DNA of 64,000 bases from positions 186,001 to 250,000 of the forward strand of contig NZ_CYSD01000012.1 in the NCBI RefSeq assembly GCF_001458415.1, written 5' to 3'. The notes below the pieces were generated by a model. The model saw nothing but the letters and a program-made list of their open reading frames with translations, was not told the origin of the DNA and did no database searches. This document shows, one piece after another, positions 36,475-45,621 of this stretch (its first letter is position 1; every line of letters begins with the position of its first letter). Position numbers and translations under genes: made by a program. Source of the stretch: Tritonibacter multivorans. Lineage in GTDB: Bacteria; Pseudomonadota; Alphaproteobacteria; Rhodobacterales; Rhodobacteraceae.

Positions 36475-36672
36475 ATGGCTGCAATCGAAACCAACCGCCC
36501 CGCATTTGGCGCCACCGGCTTGACTGGCCGTATCGGCGCTCTTCTGGCCCAAGCTGAGGCCGCCGTTGCCGCATGGAGCGACACCCGCGCGACCCGCAAG
36601 GCCCTTTCCGGTCTGACCGAGCGTGAACTGAACGACATCGGCCTGACACGCGACGATCTGCAGGCGATGTAA
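36475..36672 (+). CDS. DUF1127 domain small protein
   Basis: 65-residue protein whose C-terminal half, KALSGLTERELNDIGLTRDDLQAM, read in two blocks, is a DUF1127 domain. Members of this family in Rhodobacter sphaeroides (CcaF1) bind RNA and are tied to stress-induced small RNAs. The ATG at 36475 is eight bases after GAGGA; an in-frame GTG lies two codons earlier. A strong terminator follows directly, so the gene is monocistronic. Confidence 0.88.
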   Translation: MAAIETNRPAFGATGLTGRIGALLAQAEAAVAAWSDTRATRKALSGLTERELNDIGLTRDDLQAM

Positions 36673-36722
36673 TCGCCACATTTCCCTCCCCGCCGTGGCC
36701 CTCCCTGCGCGGCGCATCTTGA

Positions 36723-36754
36723 CCGCATTCTCCTTTGTGAGGATGCGGTTTTTT
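36723..36754 (+). terminator. Rho-independent terminator of the DUF1127 gene
   Basis: CCGCATTCTC (36723-36732) pairs with GAGGATGCGG (36739-36748), one G-U pair, 6-nt loop, followed by six T residues. Confidence 0.92.
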
Positions 36755-36794
36755 CGTGCCTGACGGTCGGCTCTGCCCCCCCTGTTGCGGCAAA

Positions 36795-36823
36795 GAAAAA
36801 GCCGCGCCTTTTCAGGCACGGCT
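36795..36823 (-). terminator. Rho-independent terminator of the small membrane-protein gene
   Basis: On the minus strand AGCCGTGCCT pairs with AGGCGCGGCT around GAAA with one mismatch, followed by TTTTTC. It sits 26 bases after the stop at 36849. Confidence 0.85.
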
Positions 36824-36848
36824 CACATCTTCGGAGATCCATCCGAAA

Positions 36849-37199
36849 TCAGGGCAGCAGCGGCCCCAGCTTCTGGGCAACCAGGGTGGACACCGGGTCA
36901 GCCTGCATCAAGAAGGCACCGGCCTTTTCGACCTGAGTGCCATCGGCCAATTTCGCCACACGTTCGTCATAGCTGTCAAAACCGAGCGAGGCCATCAACA
37001 GCCCCTTGAACAGAAATGCCGCAGCAATGAACAACAGCAGCGAGCGCCCCGAGATGCGCGATTTCACTTTGGGCTGCTGGACGACCTCAATAAGCCCATC
37101 CGACCGCAACCGCGCTGTATACCCATCGCGCGCATAGCCCGAATGACGTTTTTCAATTAAACGCAACCGTCCGCGGAAGTCCGCACGTTGATCGCTCAT
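36849..37199 (-). CDS. Small single-pass membrane protein of unknown function
   Basis: 116-residue protein with a basic cytosolic N terminus (RGRLRLIEKRHSGYARDGYT), one hydrophobic helix at about 52-74 (RSLLLFIAAAFLFKGLLMA) and a C-terminal domain of about 40 residues, probably periplasmic. I do not recognise a named family. It is monocistronic between its own terminator and the prmA 3' end. Confidence 0.75.
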   Translation of the reverse strand: MSDQRADFRGRLRLIEKRHSGYARDGYTARLRSDGLIEVVQQPKVKSRISGRSLLLFIAAAFLFKGLLMASLGFDSYDERVAKLADGTQVEKAGAFLMQADPVSTLVAQKLGPLLP

Positions 37200-37304
37200 A
37201 TCCTTAACTCCAACTGGCCCCCACCAGTGGTCAAGTCCAACTCTACCTTAGGTTAGGGTTCAGACAAGTGGAGTTAAGGAAAATTCGCTATAAATCGCTT
37301 TTAC

Positions 37305-38177
37305 TTACGATTTCTTCACCAAAGTAAGGGTCGTCCATTCACCAATCTCCTCGCGGTGGTGAACATTGATGCCATTTTGAGAATAAACCTCAACGACCTC
37401 ATCGGCCTGTTCATTGAGAATACCCGACAGAATCGCATAGCCCGCGTCGCGCAGATGGGCTGCCACATCGGGGCTGAGCATGATCAGCGGGCCCTTGAGG
37501 ATATTGGCAAAGATCAGATCATAAGGCGCGTTTTCCTGCAGGGCCGGGGCATCAAAACCCGCGGCTTCAAGGCAGTGAACAGCCCCTTCCATACCGTTGG
37601 CCCTCAGATTGGCTTCGGCCACGTCCACAGCGACCTGATCGATGTCAGAGGCAAGGAACGTGCCGTCCCAGACGCGCGCAGCCGCCATCGCCAGCACGGC
37701 GGTGCCACAGCCAATGTCAGCCACCTTGTTGCCAACGAACCCTTCGTCGATCAGACGGTCCAGCGCCTTGAGGCAACCCAGCGTGGTGCCGTGGTGGCCG
37801 GTGCCGAAGGCCATTGCGGCCTCGATCAGCAGCGGCACTTTGCCCTCGGGCAGCTGGTCGGCATCATGGGAGCCGTAGACAAAGAAACGGCCAGCCTCTA
37901 CGGGCACCAGTTCGCGTTTCACATGGGCGACCCAATCGGTTTCCGGCAGCTCGGAAATGGCGAAAGGTTTGGCGTCATGGATGGTGGCCAGCAGCGCCAG
38001 CCCCGCCACATCGGGTTCTTCGGTGAAGTAACCGCCCACTTCCCACAGGCCAGAGCCGTCTTCGATCTCGAACACACCAACGCCAGTGGGTTCGGGGATC
38101 AGGTTTTCCATTGCATCGCCCAGCGCCTCGGCCTGGGCTTTTCCGGGGAGGGTTGTAAGAGCGGTGAATGTGGGCAT
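37305..38177 (-). CDS. prmA: Ribosomal protein L11 methyltransferase
   Basis: SAM-dependent methyltransferase that trimethylates ribosomal protein L11. With the ATG at 38177 (AGGAGG upstream) it has 290 residues. The central domain carries AMAFGTGHHGTTLGCL and the SAM motif VADIGCGTAVLAMAAA, followed by DIDQVAVDVAEANLRANG and the NPPY-equivalent FANILKGPL, all typical of PrmA. The frame is open 15 codons further upstream without a site. Confidence 0.93.
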   Translation of the reverse strand: MPTFTALTTLPGKAQAEALGDAMENLIPEPTGVGVFEIEDGSGLWEVGGYFTEEPDVAGLALLATIHDAKPFAISELPETDWVAHVKRELVPVEAGRFFVYGSHDADQLPEGKVPLLIEAAMAFGTGHHGTTLGCLKALDRLIDEGFVGNKVADIGCGTAVLAMAAARVWDGTFLASDIDQVAVDVAEANLRANGMEGAVHCLEAAGFDAPALQENAPYDLIFANILKGPLIMLSPDVAAHLRDAGYAILSGILNEQADEVVEVYSQNGINVHHREEIGEWTTLTLVKKS

Positions 38178-38271
38178 GGGAGCCTCCTGAATGGATAAGG
38201 GCGCAAGCGCAGGCAACATCAATTTGCCTCGCGCCTACGCCGCTGCCCGGATCAGGTCAAGCGAAAGCGGA

Positions 38272-39507
38272 CTATTCAGCGGCCTGTGCCGCGGCCGAGC
38301 CTTGGAAAATCGTTTCATTCCCCGGTTCAGGGGTGCGCGGGATCAACAGCGCCAGTGCAAACGACCCACCCGCCATCAGGGCCGCCAATACGAATACGGA
38401 AGACGGCGATGCCACCCACAACAAGCCCAGAAGCACCGGCAGGAACACCGCAGCAATGTGATTGATGGTGAAAGCCACGGCCGCCGTTGGCGCAATATCA
38501 GCCGGGTCCGCGATCTTCTGGAAGTAAGTCTTCAGCGCCAGCGCCAGCGAGAAAAAGATATGGTCGATCACATAAAGCGCAGCCGCCACGGCGAAGCCCC
38601 AACCAAACCAATAGACCCCGCCATAGGCGGTGAAGACCAGCACAAGGCCAAGATATTCAAACAGCAGCGTGCGGCGTTCGCCGAAAAAGGCCACCGCATG
38701 GCCCAGCACAGGCGCAATCACCATATTCACCAGCAGGTTCAGCAGATAAAGGCCGGTCAAATGGTGGACCTCAAAGCCGAACTTTTCGACCATCATAAAG
38801 CCCGCGAACACCACAAAGATCTGGCGGCGCGCCCCCGCCATGAACTGCAACGCGTAGTAAAGCCAGTAACGGCGGCGCAGCACAAAGGATTTGGTCTGCG
38901 GGGTGGGCGCATCAAACTGCGGCACGGCAAACAGACAGAACAGCGCAATCGCCGCGCAGATGCCGCCGGTCAACAGGAACACCAGATTATAGGTCAGCGA
39001 CAAAGGCTCCCACAGCAGCACAATCAGCCCGTAGACCACCAGCGTCGCAGCCGATCCAGCCGCCACCAGCCAGCCCAGCACCTTGGGGGCTTCGTCTTTT
39101 TTCAGCCACTGCAGCTGCAGCGACTGGTTCACGGTCTCGTAGTAGTGAAAGCCAATGGAGCTGAGGAGCGTGATCATCAGAATCCCGCCCAACGACGGGA
39201 ACATCGCAGTCACGGCTGTGGCCACCCCAAGGAGCGCGAGCGAAATCAGCCCCAAGACCTGTTCACGAATAAAGATGATGAGAGCAATAACCCCCACGGC
39301 CAGAAAACCCGGGATCTCGCGTACGGAATGCAAAAGCCCGATGTCCGCCCCATCAAAGCCCGCCACTTCGATCACGAAGTTATTCAGCAGGGCCAGCCAA
39401 GTCGAAAACGCAATCGGCATGGCAATGGCCATGAGAAACAGAAGCGTCACAGGACGCCGCCAGAGCGGCAAGAAGCGGGCCTGATCAAGGGCGATGGGGG
39501 TGAACAT
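38272..39507 (-). CDS. MFS transporter
   Basis: 411-residue polytopic protein with about 12 hydrophobic helices in two halves around a central charged loop (RRRYWLYYALQFMAGARRQ), the organisation of a major facilitator superfamily carrier. The loop DIGLLHSVREIPGFLAVG sits in the region between helices two and three. The substrate cannot be inferred. It lies downstream of priA on the minus strand, separated by the repeat element at 39619. Confidence 0.82.
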   Translation of the reverse strand: MFTPIALDQARFLPLWRRPVTLLFLMAIAMPIAFSTWLALLNNFVIEVAGFDGADIGLLHSVREIPGFLAVGVIALIIFIREQVLGLISLALLGVATAVTAMFPSLGGILMITLLSSIGFHYYETVNQSLQLQWLKKDEAPKVLGWLVAAGSAATLVVYGLIVLLWEPLSLTYNLVFLLTGGICAAIALFCLFAVPQFDAPTPQTKSFVLRRRYWLYYALQFMAGARRQIFVVFAGFMMVEKFGFEVHHLTGLYLLNLLVNMVIAPVLGHAVAFFGERRTLLFEYLGLVLVFTAYGGVYWFGWGFAVAAALYVIDHIFFSLALALKTYFQKIADPADIAPTAAVAFTINHIAAVFLPVLLGLLWVASPSSVFVLAALMAGGSFALALLIPRTPEPGNETIFQGSAAAQAAE

Positions 39508-39618
39508 GAGTTTCCTTTACGCCTGCAAAAGCCACGGCGCGAGAAAAGAATTGTACCAAATCACCCGCAGGGGCGCACAGACGCCCTGCGTTCGTGCAGA
39601 GGTCACGCCGCAATCGCA

Positions 39619-39738
39619 GGCTCTCCCGCCCGCCGTCCAAGCCCCCTTCGGGCACTCGGGCGGCCGTTGGGCATAGCGCCGCGCGCGCCCCTGCGGGGCG
39701 CGCGCGGCGCCGGTCGCTTCGGGCGAAGCCCGAAGCGA
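39619..39738 (+). repeat. Dispersed structured intergenic element, copy B (longest)
   Basis: Core 1 CTCTCCCGCCCGCCG and core 2 CCGTTGGGCATAG match the other copies. CCGCCCG (39627-39633) pairs with CGGGCGG (39657-39663). The right arm forms a perfect 16-bp hairpin (39676-39691 with 39695-39710, loop TGC), and a further perfect 11-bp hairpin TCGCTTCGGGC/GCCCGAAGCGA with loop GAA follows at 39714-39738. It lies between the priA stop and the MFS start, on the strand opposite to both genes. Confidence 0.75.
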
Positions 39739-39773
39739 AACCCCTGAAGCGCTGGGATGATGCTCCTCAAGCG

Positions 39774-41981
39774 CTAGAAGAAATTCTGCGGATCGATATC
39801 AACGTTCAGGCGCAGATCGCCCGCCAATCGCGCCGGTGCAATCCAACGCGAAATCGCCTCTTGAAGCGGCGCACCTTTGGCGGCCTTGATCAACAGCCTG
39901 ACCCGGTGGCGCCCGCGCACACGGGCGATCGGCGCGGGGGCTGGGCCATAGACCATTGCGTTGATCTCCCGCAGCGGGCGATCGTTGCGGGCAAGCGCAT
40001 TGCCCAGATCAAAAACCTGCGCCAGATCTGTGCCCGACAGGATAATCCCCGCCATGCGTCCGTAGGGGGGCACGCCTGCCTCTTGTCGCTGCTGCGCCTC
40101 GGCACGCCAGAACTCCTCCTCATCGCCAGACAGGATCGCACGGATCACCGGGTGCTCGGGCTGGAAGCTCTGCATCAGCGCTTCGCCCTGACGTTCGGCG
40201 CGGCCTGCACGGCCTGCGACCTGGCGCATCAACTGGAAAGTCCGTTCCCCCGCCCGCAGATCCGATCCCTGCAGGCCAAGATCCGCATCAATCACCCCGA
40301 CCAGCGTCAGCAGCGGGAAGTTGTGCCCCTTGGCCACCAGCTGGGTGCCAAGGATAATATCGGCTTCGCCTTTTCCGATCTCCTCGATCCGGGCTTTCAG
40401 CGCGCGGGCCGATCCGAACAGGTCGGAACTCAGCACCGCAATCCGAGCGTCGGGGAACAGGGCCGCCGCCTCTTCGGCCAGACGTTCGATGCCGGGGCCG
40501 ACGGGGGCCATTTTGCCTTCGACCCCACAGGAGGGGCATTCCTTTGGCACCGGCTTTGTCGCCCCGCATTGGTGGCACAACAGCTGGTTCATAAACCGGT
40601 GTTCGACCATGCGCGCATCACAATGATCGCAGGAGACCTGCGTCCCGCAAGCCCGGCAAATGGTGACAGGGGCAAAGCCGCGGCGGTTCAGAAACAGCAG
40701 CGACTGTTCCCCGCGTTCCAGCCGCAGTTTGATCGCCTGCTTCAACGTCGGGGAAATCCAGGTGGAGGGCAGCAGTTCCTCGTTTCGCATGTCCACCGCC
40801 TTCATGGTCGGCAGGACCGAGGCACCAAAGCGTGATTTCAGATCCAGACGGCGATATTTCCCGGCTTCTGCATTGACCCAGGTCTCGAGCGAAGGTGTGG
40901 CCGACGCCAGCACCACCTGCGCCGAATTCAGCGAGGCCCGCCACACTGCCAGATCACGGGCATTGTAAAGGACGCCTTCGTCTTGCTTATATGACGTGTC
41001 ATGTTCTTCATCGATGATGATCAGGCCGAGATCGCGGTAGGGCAGAAACAGCGCCGAGCGCGCGCCAATCACCAGCTGTGCGCCCCCCTGCCCCACCATG
41101 CGCCAGACCCGGCGGCGTTCGGTCATGGTGACGCCCGAATGCCATTCGGCAGGCAGCGCGCCAAAGCGCGCCTCGACCCGTTTCAGAAACTCTGCGGTCA
41201 GGGCAATTTCTGGCAACAGCACCAACGCCTGACGGCCCTTTTTCAAACAGGCGGCGACGGCTTCTAGATAGACCTCTGTCTTACCCGAGCCGGTTACACC
41301 TTTCAAAAGCGTGGTGCCGTATTTGCCGGACATCACGCCTTCTTCCAGCGCCGCTGCTGCGGCGGCCTGATCCTCGGACAGGGTCTTACCGGGCAGGGTC
41401 GGGTCCAGCGTCGGAAAGGCACTGTCGCGGGGGGCTTCGACTTCGGCTATGGCGCCTTGCTTCACCAGCCCTTTGACCACCGACGGGGTCACACCGGCAA
41501 GATCGGACAGTTCCTTGGGGGTAAAGGACGACCCTTCGAATTCATCCATCACGTCCAGAACACGGGCGCGCGCATCGGTCATGCGATCAGGATCAGAGCT
41601 GCCCCGGCGCAGCACCTTGCGCATCGATGGCGGATCGGCCAGCCCCGGCGCGCGAGTGGCAAGCCGCAGCATCATCGACAGGGGCGTTAACGTATAGGCC
41701 CCAGCGCGGGTCAGAAATTCGCGCATCTCGCCGCGCATCGGCGCAAGGTCCAGCACCCGGATCACGCGGCGCAGTTTGGCAAAGTCGAAATCCCCAGCCC
41801 CCGGCCCCCAGACAACACCGATCACTTTGCGCGGGCCAAGCGGCACCTCGACAAAGGCGCCCAGAAAACAGCCGTCTTCGGGCGCTTTGTAATCCAAAAA
41901 GCGATCGAGCGGCTCTGTGGTCAGCACCGCCACGCGGGCGCCTGAGGGAAAGAACTCAGGAGATTCGGGTGTTGCAGTCAT
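39774..41981 (-). CDS. priA: Primosomal replication helicase PriA
   Basis: Restarts stalled replication forks. The 735-residue protein has the N-terminal DNA-binding domain, Walker A VTGSGKT, the DEEH box ([12 protein letters not shown]), a zinc-binding region with paired cysteines ([24 protein letters not shown]) and helicase motifs up to [13 protein letters not shown]. The start ATG at 41981 faces a divergent transaldolase-family gene; a 7-bp inverted repeat lies in between. Confidence 0.95.
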   Translation of the reverse strand: MTATPESPEFFPSGARVAVLTTEPLDRFLDYKAPEDGCFLGAFVEVPLGPRKVIGVVWGPGAGDFDFAKLRRVIRVLDLAPMRGEMREFLTRAGAYTLTPLSMMLRLATRAPGLADPPSMRKVLRRGSSDPDRMTDARARVLDVMDEFEGSSFTPKELSDLAGVTPSVVKGLVKQGAIAEVEAPRDSAFPTLDPTLPGKTLSEDQAAAAAALEEGVMSGKYGTTLLKGVTGSGKTEVYLEAVAACLKKGRQALVLLPEIALTAEFLKRVEARFGALPAEWHSGVTMTERRRVWRMVGQGGAQLVIGARSALFLPYRDLGLIIIDEEHDTSYKQDEGVLYNARDLAVWRASLNSAQVVLASATPSLETWVNAEAGKYRRLDLKSRFGASVLPTMKAVDMRNEELLPSTWISPTLKQAIKLRLERGEQSLLFLNRRGFAPVTICRACGTQVSCDHCDARMVEHRFMNQLLCHQCGATKPVPKECPSCGVEGKMAPVGPGIERLAEEAAALFPDARIAVLSSDLFGSARALKARIEEIGKGEADIILGTQLVAKGHNFPLLTLVGVIDADLGLQGSDLRAGERTFQLMRQVAGRAGRAERQGEALMQSFQPEHPVIRAILSGDEEEFWRAEAQQRQEAGVPPYGRMAGIILSGTDLAQVFDLGNALARNDRPLREINAMVYGPAPAPIARVRGRHRVRLLIKAAKGAPLQEAISRWIAPARLAGDLRLNVDIDPQNFF

Positions 41982-42013
41982 TCTACGCTTGGGATCCTTG
42001 CCATGTTTTCGTT

Positions 42014-42033
42014 ATATGTTTCCGCTAACATAT
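42014..42033. promoter_or_regulatory. Operator-like palindrome between priA and the transaldolase-family gene
   Basis: ATATGTT (42014-42020) and AACATAT (42027-42033) are perfect 7-bp arms around TCCGCT, lying 33-52 bases upstream of the priA start and about 140 bases upstream of the opposite gene. The symmetry and location suit a transcription-factor site. Confidence 0.45.
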
Positions 42034-42174
42034 GCTATGTCCGCCGCGGAAACCCCGCAGGAAGCCCACAGAATTCCCGTGGCGGGCATCCCACTGTTTC
42101 GTACTTTCCGTCAGCCTTCCTATCAGGTAAAGGCAAGGCGCACTGAGGCCAAGCCATCCAGAGGACCAAAGCCC

Positions 42175-42828
42175 ATGAAATTCTTCGTAGACACCGCAGA
42201 TATCGACGCCATTGCCGAGCTGAACGACCTTGGCATGGTTGACGGTGTGACCACCAACCCTTCGATCATCAAGAAGTCCGGCCGTGACATTATTGACGTC
42301 ACCAAAGAGATCTGCGCGCTGGTCGACGGCCCGGTGTCCGCAGAAGTGACCGCGACCGACGCAGAAACCATGATCGCCGAAGGCCGCAAGCTGCTGGAAA
42401 TCGCGGACAACATCACCGTCAAAGTGCCGCTGACCTGGGACGGCCTGAAAGCTTGTAAGACCCTGACCGACGCGGGCCACAAGGTGAACGTAACCCTGTG
42501 CTTCTCGGCCAACCAGGCGCTGCTGGCAGCCAAAGCGGGCGCGACCTTCATCTCTCCGTTCATTGGTCGTCTGGACGACATCAACCTTGATGGCATGGAG
42601 CTGATCGAAGACATCCGCACCGTCTATGACAACTATGGTTTCGAGACCGAGATTCTGGCGGCTTCCATCCGCACCGTGAACCACGTGCTCGACTCTGCGC
42701 GCATTGGCGCGGATGTGATCACCGCTCCGCCCGCTGTGATCAAAGCAATGGTCAACCACCCGCTGACAGACAAAGGTCTGGATGCCTTCCTGAAAGACAT
42801 CGCAGCGGCAGACATCAAGATCCTGTAA
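42175..42828 (+). CDS. fsa: Fructose-6-phosphate aldolase/transaldolase (TalC family)
   Basis: 217-residue small transaldolase-family enzyme that makes or splits fructose 6-phosphate through a Schiff base. The catalytic lysine is Lys83 in [32 protein letters not shown] and [19 protein letters not shown] are family motifs. The ATG at 42175 is preceded by GAGGA; the longer open frame upstream lacks support. Short members are annotated either as fructose-6-phosphate aldolase or as transaldolase, and the sequence alone does not settle which. Confidence 0.92.
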   Translation: MKFFVDTADIDAIAELNDLGMVDGVTTNPSIIKKSGRDIIDVTKEICALVDGPVSAEVTATDAETMIAEGRKLLEIADNITVKVPLTWDGLKACKTLTDAGHKVNVTLCFSANQALLAAKAGATFISPFIGRLDDINLDGMELIEDIRTVYDNYGFETEILAASIRTVNHVLDSARIGADVITAPPAVIKAMVNHPLTDKGLDAFLKDIAAADIKIL

Positions 42829-42855
42829 GCGCAGCTGAAGGATCCAAATTCTGTG

Positions 42856-42889
42856 ACGCCTCCGCACCATGCGGGGGCGTTTTTCTTTT
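42856..42889 (+). terminator. Rho-independent terminator of the transaldolase-family gene
   Basis: ACGCCTCCGCA (42856-42866) pairs with TGCGGGGGCGT (42870-42880), loop CCA, followed by TTTTCTTTT. Confidence 0.92.
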
Positions 42890-42981
42890 CCGTTAACGCG
42901 CCTTATTGTCGCCGCAGCATGAATGCATCAATTTGCGCACAGCACCGAAACAGGTGCGACACAAGGCGGGTGACAGGACAA

Positions 42982-44802
42982 ATGGTAGACTATACCGATA
43001 CGATCGAAGTGCATGGGCTTCGTGTGCCCTTCGTGCCCGAGATCATCACGCCGAAAATCGAAAAACCGCTGCGCCGGGGCCGCTATGGCAAGGGCGAGGT
43101 TGATCTGCTGCTGTCCGTTCTGAAACCCGGCGACCGACTTTTGGACTTAGGCGGAGGCCTTGGTATTGTCTCTGCTGCGGTGGCACAGACCCTGCGAGAC
43201 ATTGACGTGCTGACCATTGAGGCTGATCGCCGCCTGACACGGCTGATCCGCAAAGTTTGGCACCTGAACAACGTCACCACGCCGAACCTGATACAGGCCG
43301 CTGTTGTGAACAAAGACGCGTCTGCAACGGGCCCCGTCGCCCCCTTCTATATCCGCCCGAATTTCTGGTCCAGCAGCGCCGCCCCGGATGACCGGCCTCA
43401 TGATGCCGTGGCAGAGGTGCCAAGCGTCTCTTTGGGGGACCTTCTGGCTGACCACCACCCAACCGTGCTGTTTTGTGATATCGAAGGCGGTGAGCTGGAT
43501 CTCTGGCAAGGGGCCGATCTGTCCGGTCTGCGCCAAATCGTGCTGAAACTGCACCCCGAGGTCTATGGGCAGGACGGTATGCGAGTGATTGTCGACCGTC
43601 TCGCGGAACTGGGGTTCCTGCCCAATCATGCGATCACGCCTGATGGCGCATTGCGCCTGTTTGATCGCATTCCAACCGGCGCCGAAACCGGGGCCGAACG
43701 CGACATCGAAGACATTATGCCCCGCCGACGCTACCGCGCCGAACGGTCCGAAAGCAGCGCGCCCCTGCGCATCCTTCTGCCCACCTGCATGAAGAACGAA
43801 GGCCCGTTCATTCTGGAATGGCTGGCTTGGCATCGTGCGATTGGGGTCACCGATTTCGTTGTCTACACAAATGGTTGCACCGATGGGACCGACCGCCTGC
43901 TGGATCACCTGGCCCGCCGCGGTCTGCTGCGCCATATGCCCAACCCGGCCCTTGCGGTGACAGCGACCAATTTCCAGCCCGTCGCCCTGCAGTATACCCA
44001 TTTCCTGCCGGAGTTTGAGGCCGCCGATTACGTGCTGTCGATGGACGTAGACGAATTTGTAAATGTCCGCGTGGGCGATGGCACGCTGGCGGCCCTGATC
44101 AAAGCTGCGGGAGATTTTGACGTCCTGTCGATCAGCGAGCTGAACCACGGCTGCAATGGGCAGAACCGCTATCAGGAAGGTCACGTGACGGCGCTGTTTC
44201 CCGCCCATCAGACCGAGACCCCTGGCAATAAACGCGCCCAGCGTGGGGTGAAATCTCTGGTGCGCATGTCGCCACGGGTCAGCCGCATCCGCAATCACCG
44301 CCCCGATATGTACCCAAGTCTGGGCACAGTGCTATGGCGCGACGGCTCGGCCCAACTGCGCCAAGAGCTGATGCAGGAGCCCGGCGACAATGGCTGGGAC
44401 TGCCGCGGCACCTATGATTTGGTGAGCCTAGATCACTTCCCGCTGCGATCGCTAGAAAGCTTCCTTGTCAAAATGCACCGCGGCGATGTGGTGGTGGCCA
44501 ACAAGAAAGCCTCGAACCGCTATTGGCGCACACGCAACTTCTCGGAAGCGACCAATTCGAACCTGACCCGGATGCGGGACCGGATGCAGGACGAATATGA
44601 CGCATTGCTGGCTGTGCCGGAAACACGCCGCCTGCATGATGCCTGCGTAGCGGCCCACCGCGCGCGGATTGCGGCCCTCTCGGACGAGCCAGAATACCTG
44701 GAACGCAAAGCCTGGATCTACAATGAGGCCTGGCGCGACGACTTTCCGGAAGAAGCCGCAGGCTTCCTGCGGGAAACGCCACAGTCGCCTCAAGACGATT
44801 GA
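42982..44802 (+). CDS. FkbM-like methyltransferase fused to a DUF4422/GT92-like glycosyltransferase
   Basis: 606-residue two-domain protein. The N-terminal half (about 45-215) is a SAM-dependent methyltransferase with LLDLGGGLGIVSAAV (motif I, 53-67), TIEADRRLT (acidic loop) and FCDIEGGELDLW at 164-175, the FkbM-type arrangement. The second half (from about 262) is a glycosyltransferase with ILLPTCMKNEGPFILEWL, YTNGCTDGTDRLL and a DVDEF metal motif at 355-359. The ATG at 42982 follows AGGACA; upstream in-frame starts lack such a site. It is probably cytosolic and acts on a surface glycan or glycolipid. Substrates are unknown. Confidence 0.82.
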   Translation: MVDYTDTIEVHGLRVPFVPEIITPKIEKPLRRGRYGKGEVDLLLSVLKPGDRLLDLGGGLGIVSAAVAQTLRDIDVLTIEADRRLTRLIRKVWHLNNVTTPNLIQAAVVNKDASATGPVAPFYIRPNFWSSSAAPDDRPHDAVAEVPSVSLGDLLADHHPTVLFCDIEGGELDLWQGADLSGLRQIVLKLHPEVYGQDGMRVIVDRLAELGFLPNHAITPDGALRLFDRIPTGAETGAERDIEDIMPRRRYRAERSESSAPLRILLPTCMKNEGPFILEWLAWHRAIGVTDFVVYTNGCTDGTDRLLDHLARRGLLRHMPNPALAVTATNFQPVALQYTHFLPEFEAADYVLSMDVDEFVNVRVGDGTLAALIKAAGDFDVLSISELNHGCNGQNRYQEGHVTALFPAHQTETPGNKRAQRGVKSLVRMSPRVSRIRNHRPDMYPSLGTVLWRDGSAQLRQELMQEPGDNGWDCRGTYDLVSLDHFPLRSLESFLVKMHRGDVVVANKKASNRYWRTRNFSEATNSNLTRMRDRMQDEYDALLAVPETRRLHDACVAAHRARIAALSDEPEYLERKAWIYNEAWRDDFPEEAAGFLRETPQSPQDD

Positions 44803-44898
44803 TCCCCAAGCCCCATGTGGGGCATAAAGACTTGGACAAACCGAGGCCGCGCACCGGCCCATCAGAACGCGAGACACCTCGCAGTCGAGTAGAGGCCC

Positions 44899-45621
44899 AT
44901 GAGCACAAAGTCCCCCACTGCCCTGCCTTTGGCAGATGATGCCCGCGAGAAGATTCTCTCCGCACCCGAGGTCATTCTTGAAGATCAGGCGGTGATGCGC
45001 GCGCTGGTGGGCGCAAACGAACGCGCAATGGGGGCCAATGTGATTGATATGCGTGGTCTGGCAATGGAGCGACTCGAAGCCCGACTGGACCGGCTTGAAG
45101 ACACGCATCGTTCGGTGATTGCAGCGGCTTACGAGAATTTGGCCGGGACAAACCAGATCCAGCGCGCCGTGCTGCGCCTACTGGACCCTGTTGATTTCAA
45201 CGCCTTTCTCGCGGCGTTGCGCGGTGATCTACCCGAAATCCTGCGCGTTGACGCGCTGGCGCTGGTGCTGGAAAGCGCCGAGGCTGATGGCGCATCTTCG
45301 GTGACATCCATGAGCGATGTGCTGAAGATCTGCGCGGAAGGTTTCTGCAACGAATACCTGTCCGACGAACGCGGCCGTGCCAGCGAACGCCCCGTCCTGC
45401 TGCGCCAGATCGACGGCGGCAGCACACGCGTCTTTGGGGCGGCGGCAGCTGATATCCAATCCGAGGCCTGCTTGCGGCTGGATCTTGGCACCGGCCGCCT
45501 GCCCGCATTGCTGGTGCTGGGGTCGCGGGATGAATACCAATTCACCACCCAACACGGCACGGATCTGCTGGGCTTCTTTGGTGGGGTGTTCGAGCGCTGC
45601 CTGCGGCGCTGGCTGTCATGA
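44899..45621 (+). CDS. DUF484 family protein
   Basis: 240-residue GAF-like DUF484 protein. The N-terminal EKILSAPEVILEDQAVMRALVGAN and the coiled helix ERLEARLDRLEDTHRSVIAAAYEN, read in shorter blocks, are typical, and the C-terminal LVLGSRDEYQFTTQHGTDLLGFFG is the best-conserved segment. Its TGA overlaps the xerC start (ATGA). DUF484 next to xerC is a widespread arrangement, but its role is not established. Confidence 0.9.
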   Translation: MSTKSPTALPLADDAREKILSAPEVILEDQAVMRALVGANERAMGANVIDMRGLAMERLEARLDRLEDTHRSVIAAAYENLAGTNQIQRAVLRLLDPVDFNAFLAALRGDLPEILRVDALALVLESAEADGASSVTSMSDVLKICAEGFCNEYLSDERGRASERPVLLRQIDGGSTRVFGAAAADIQSEACLRLDLGTGRLPALLVLGSRDEYQFTTQHGTDLLGFFGGVFERCLRRWLS

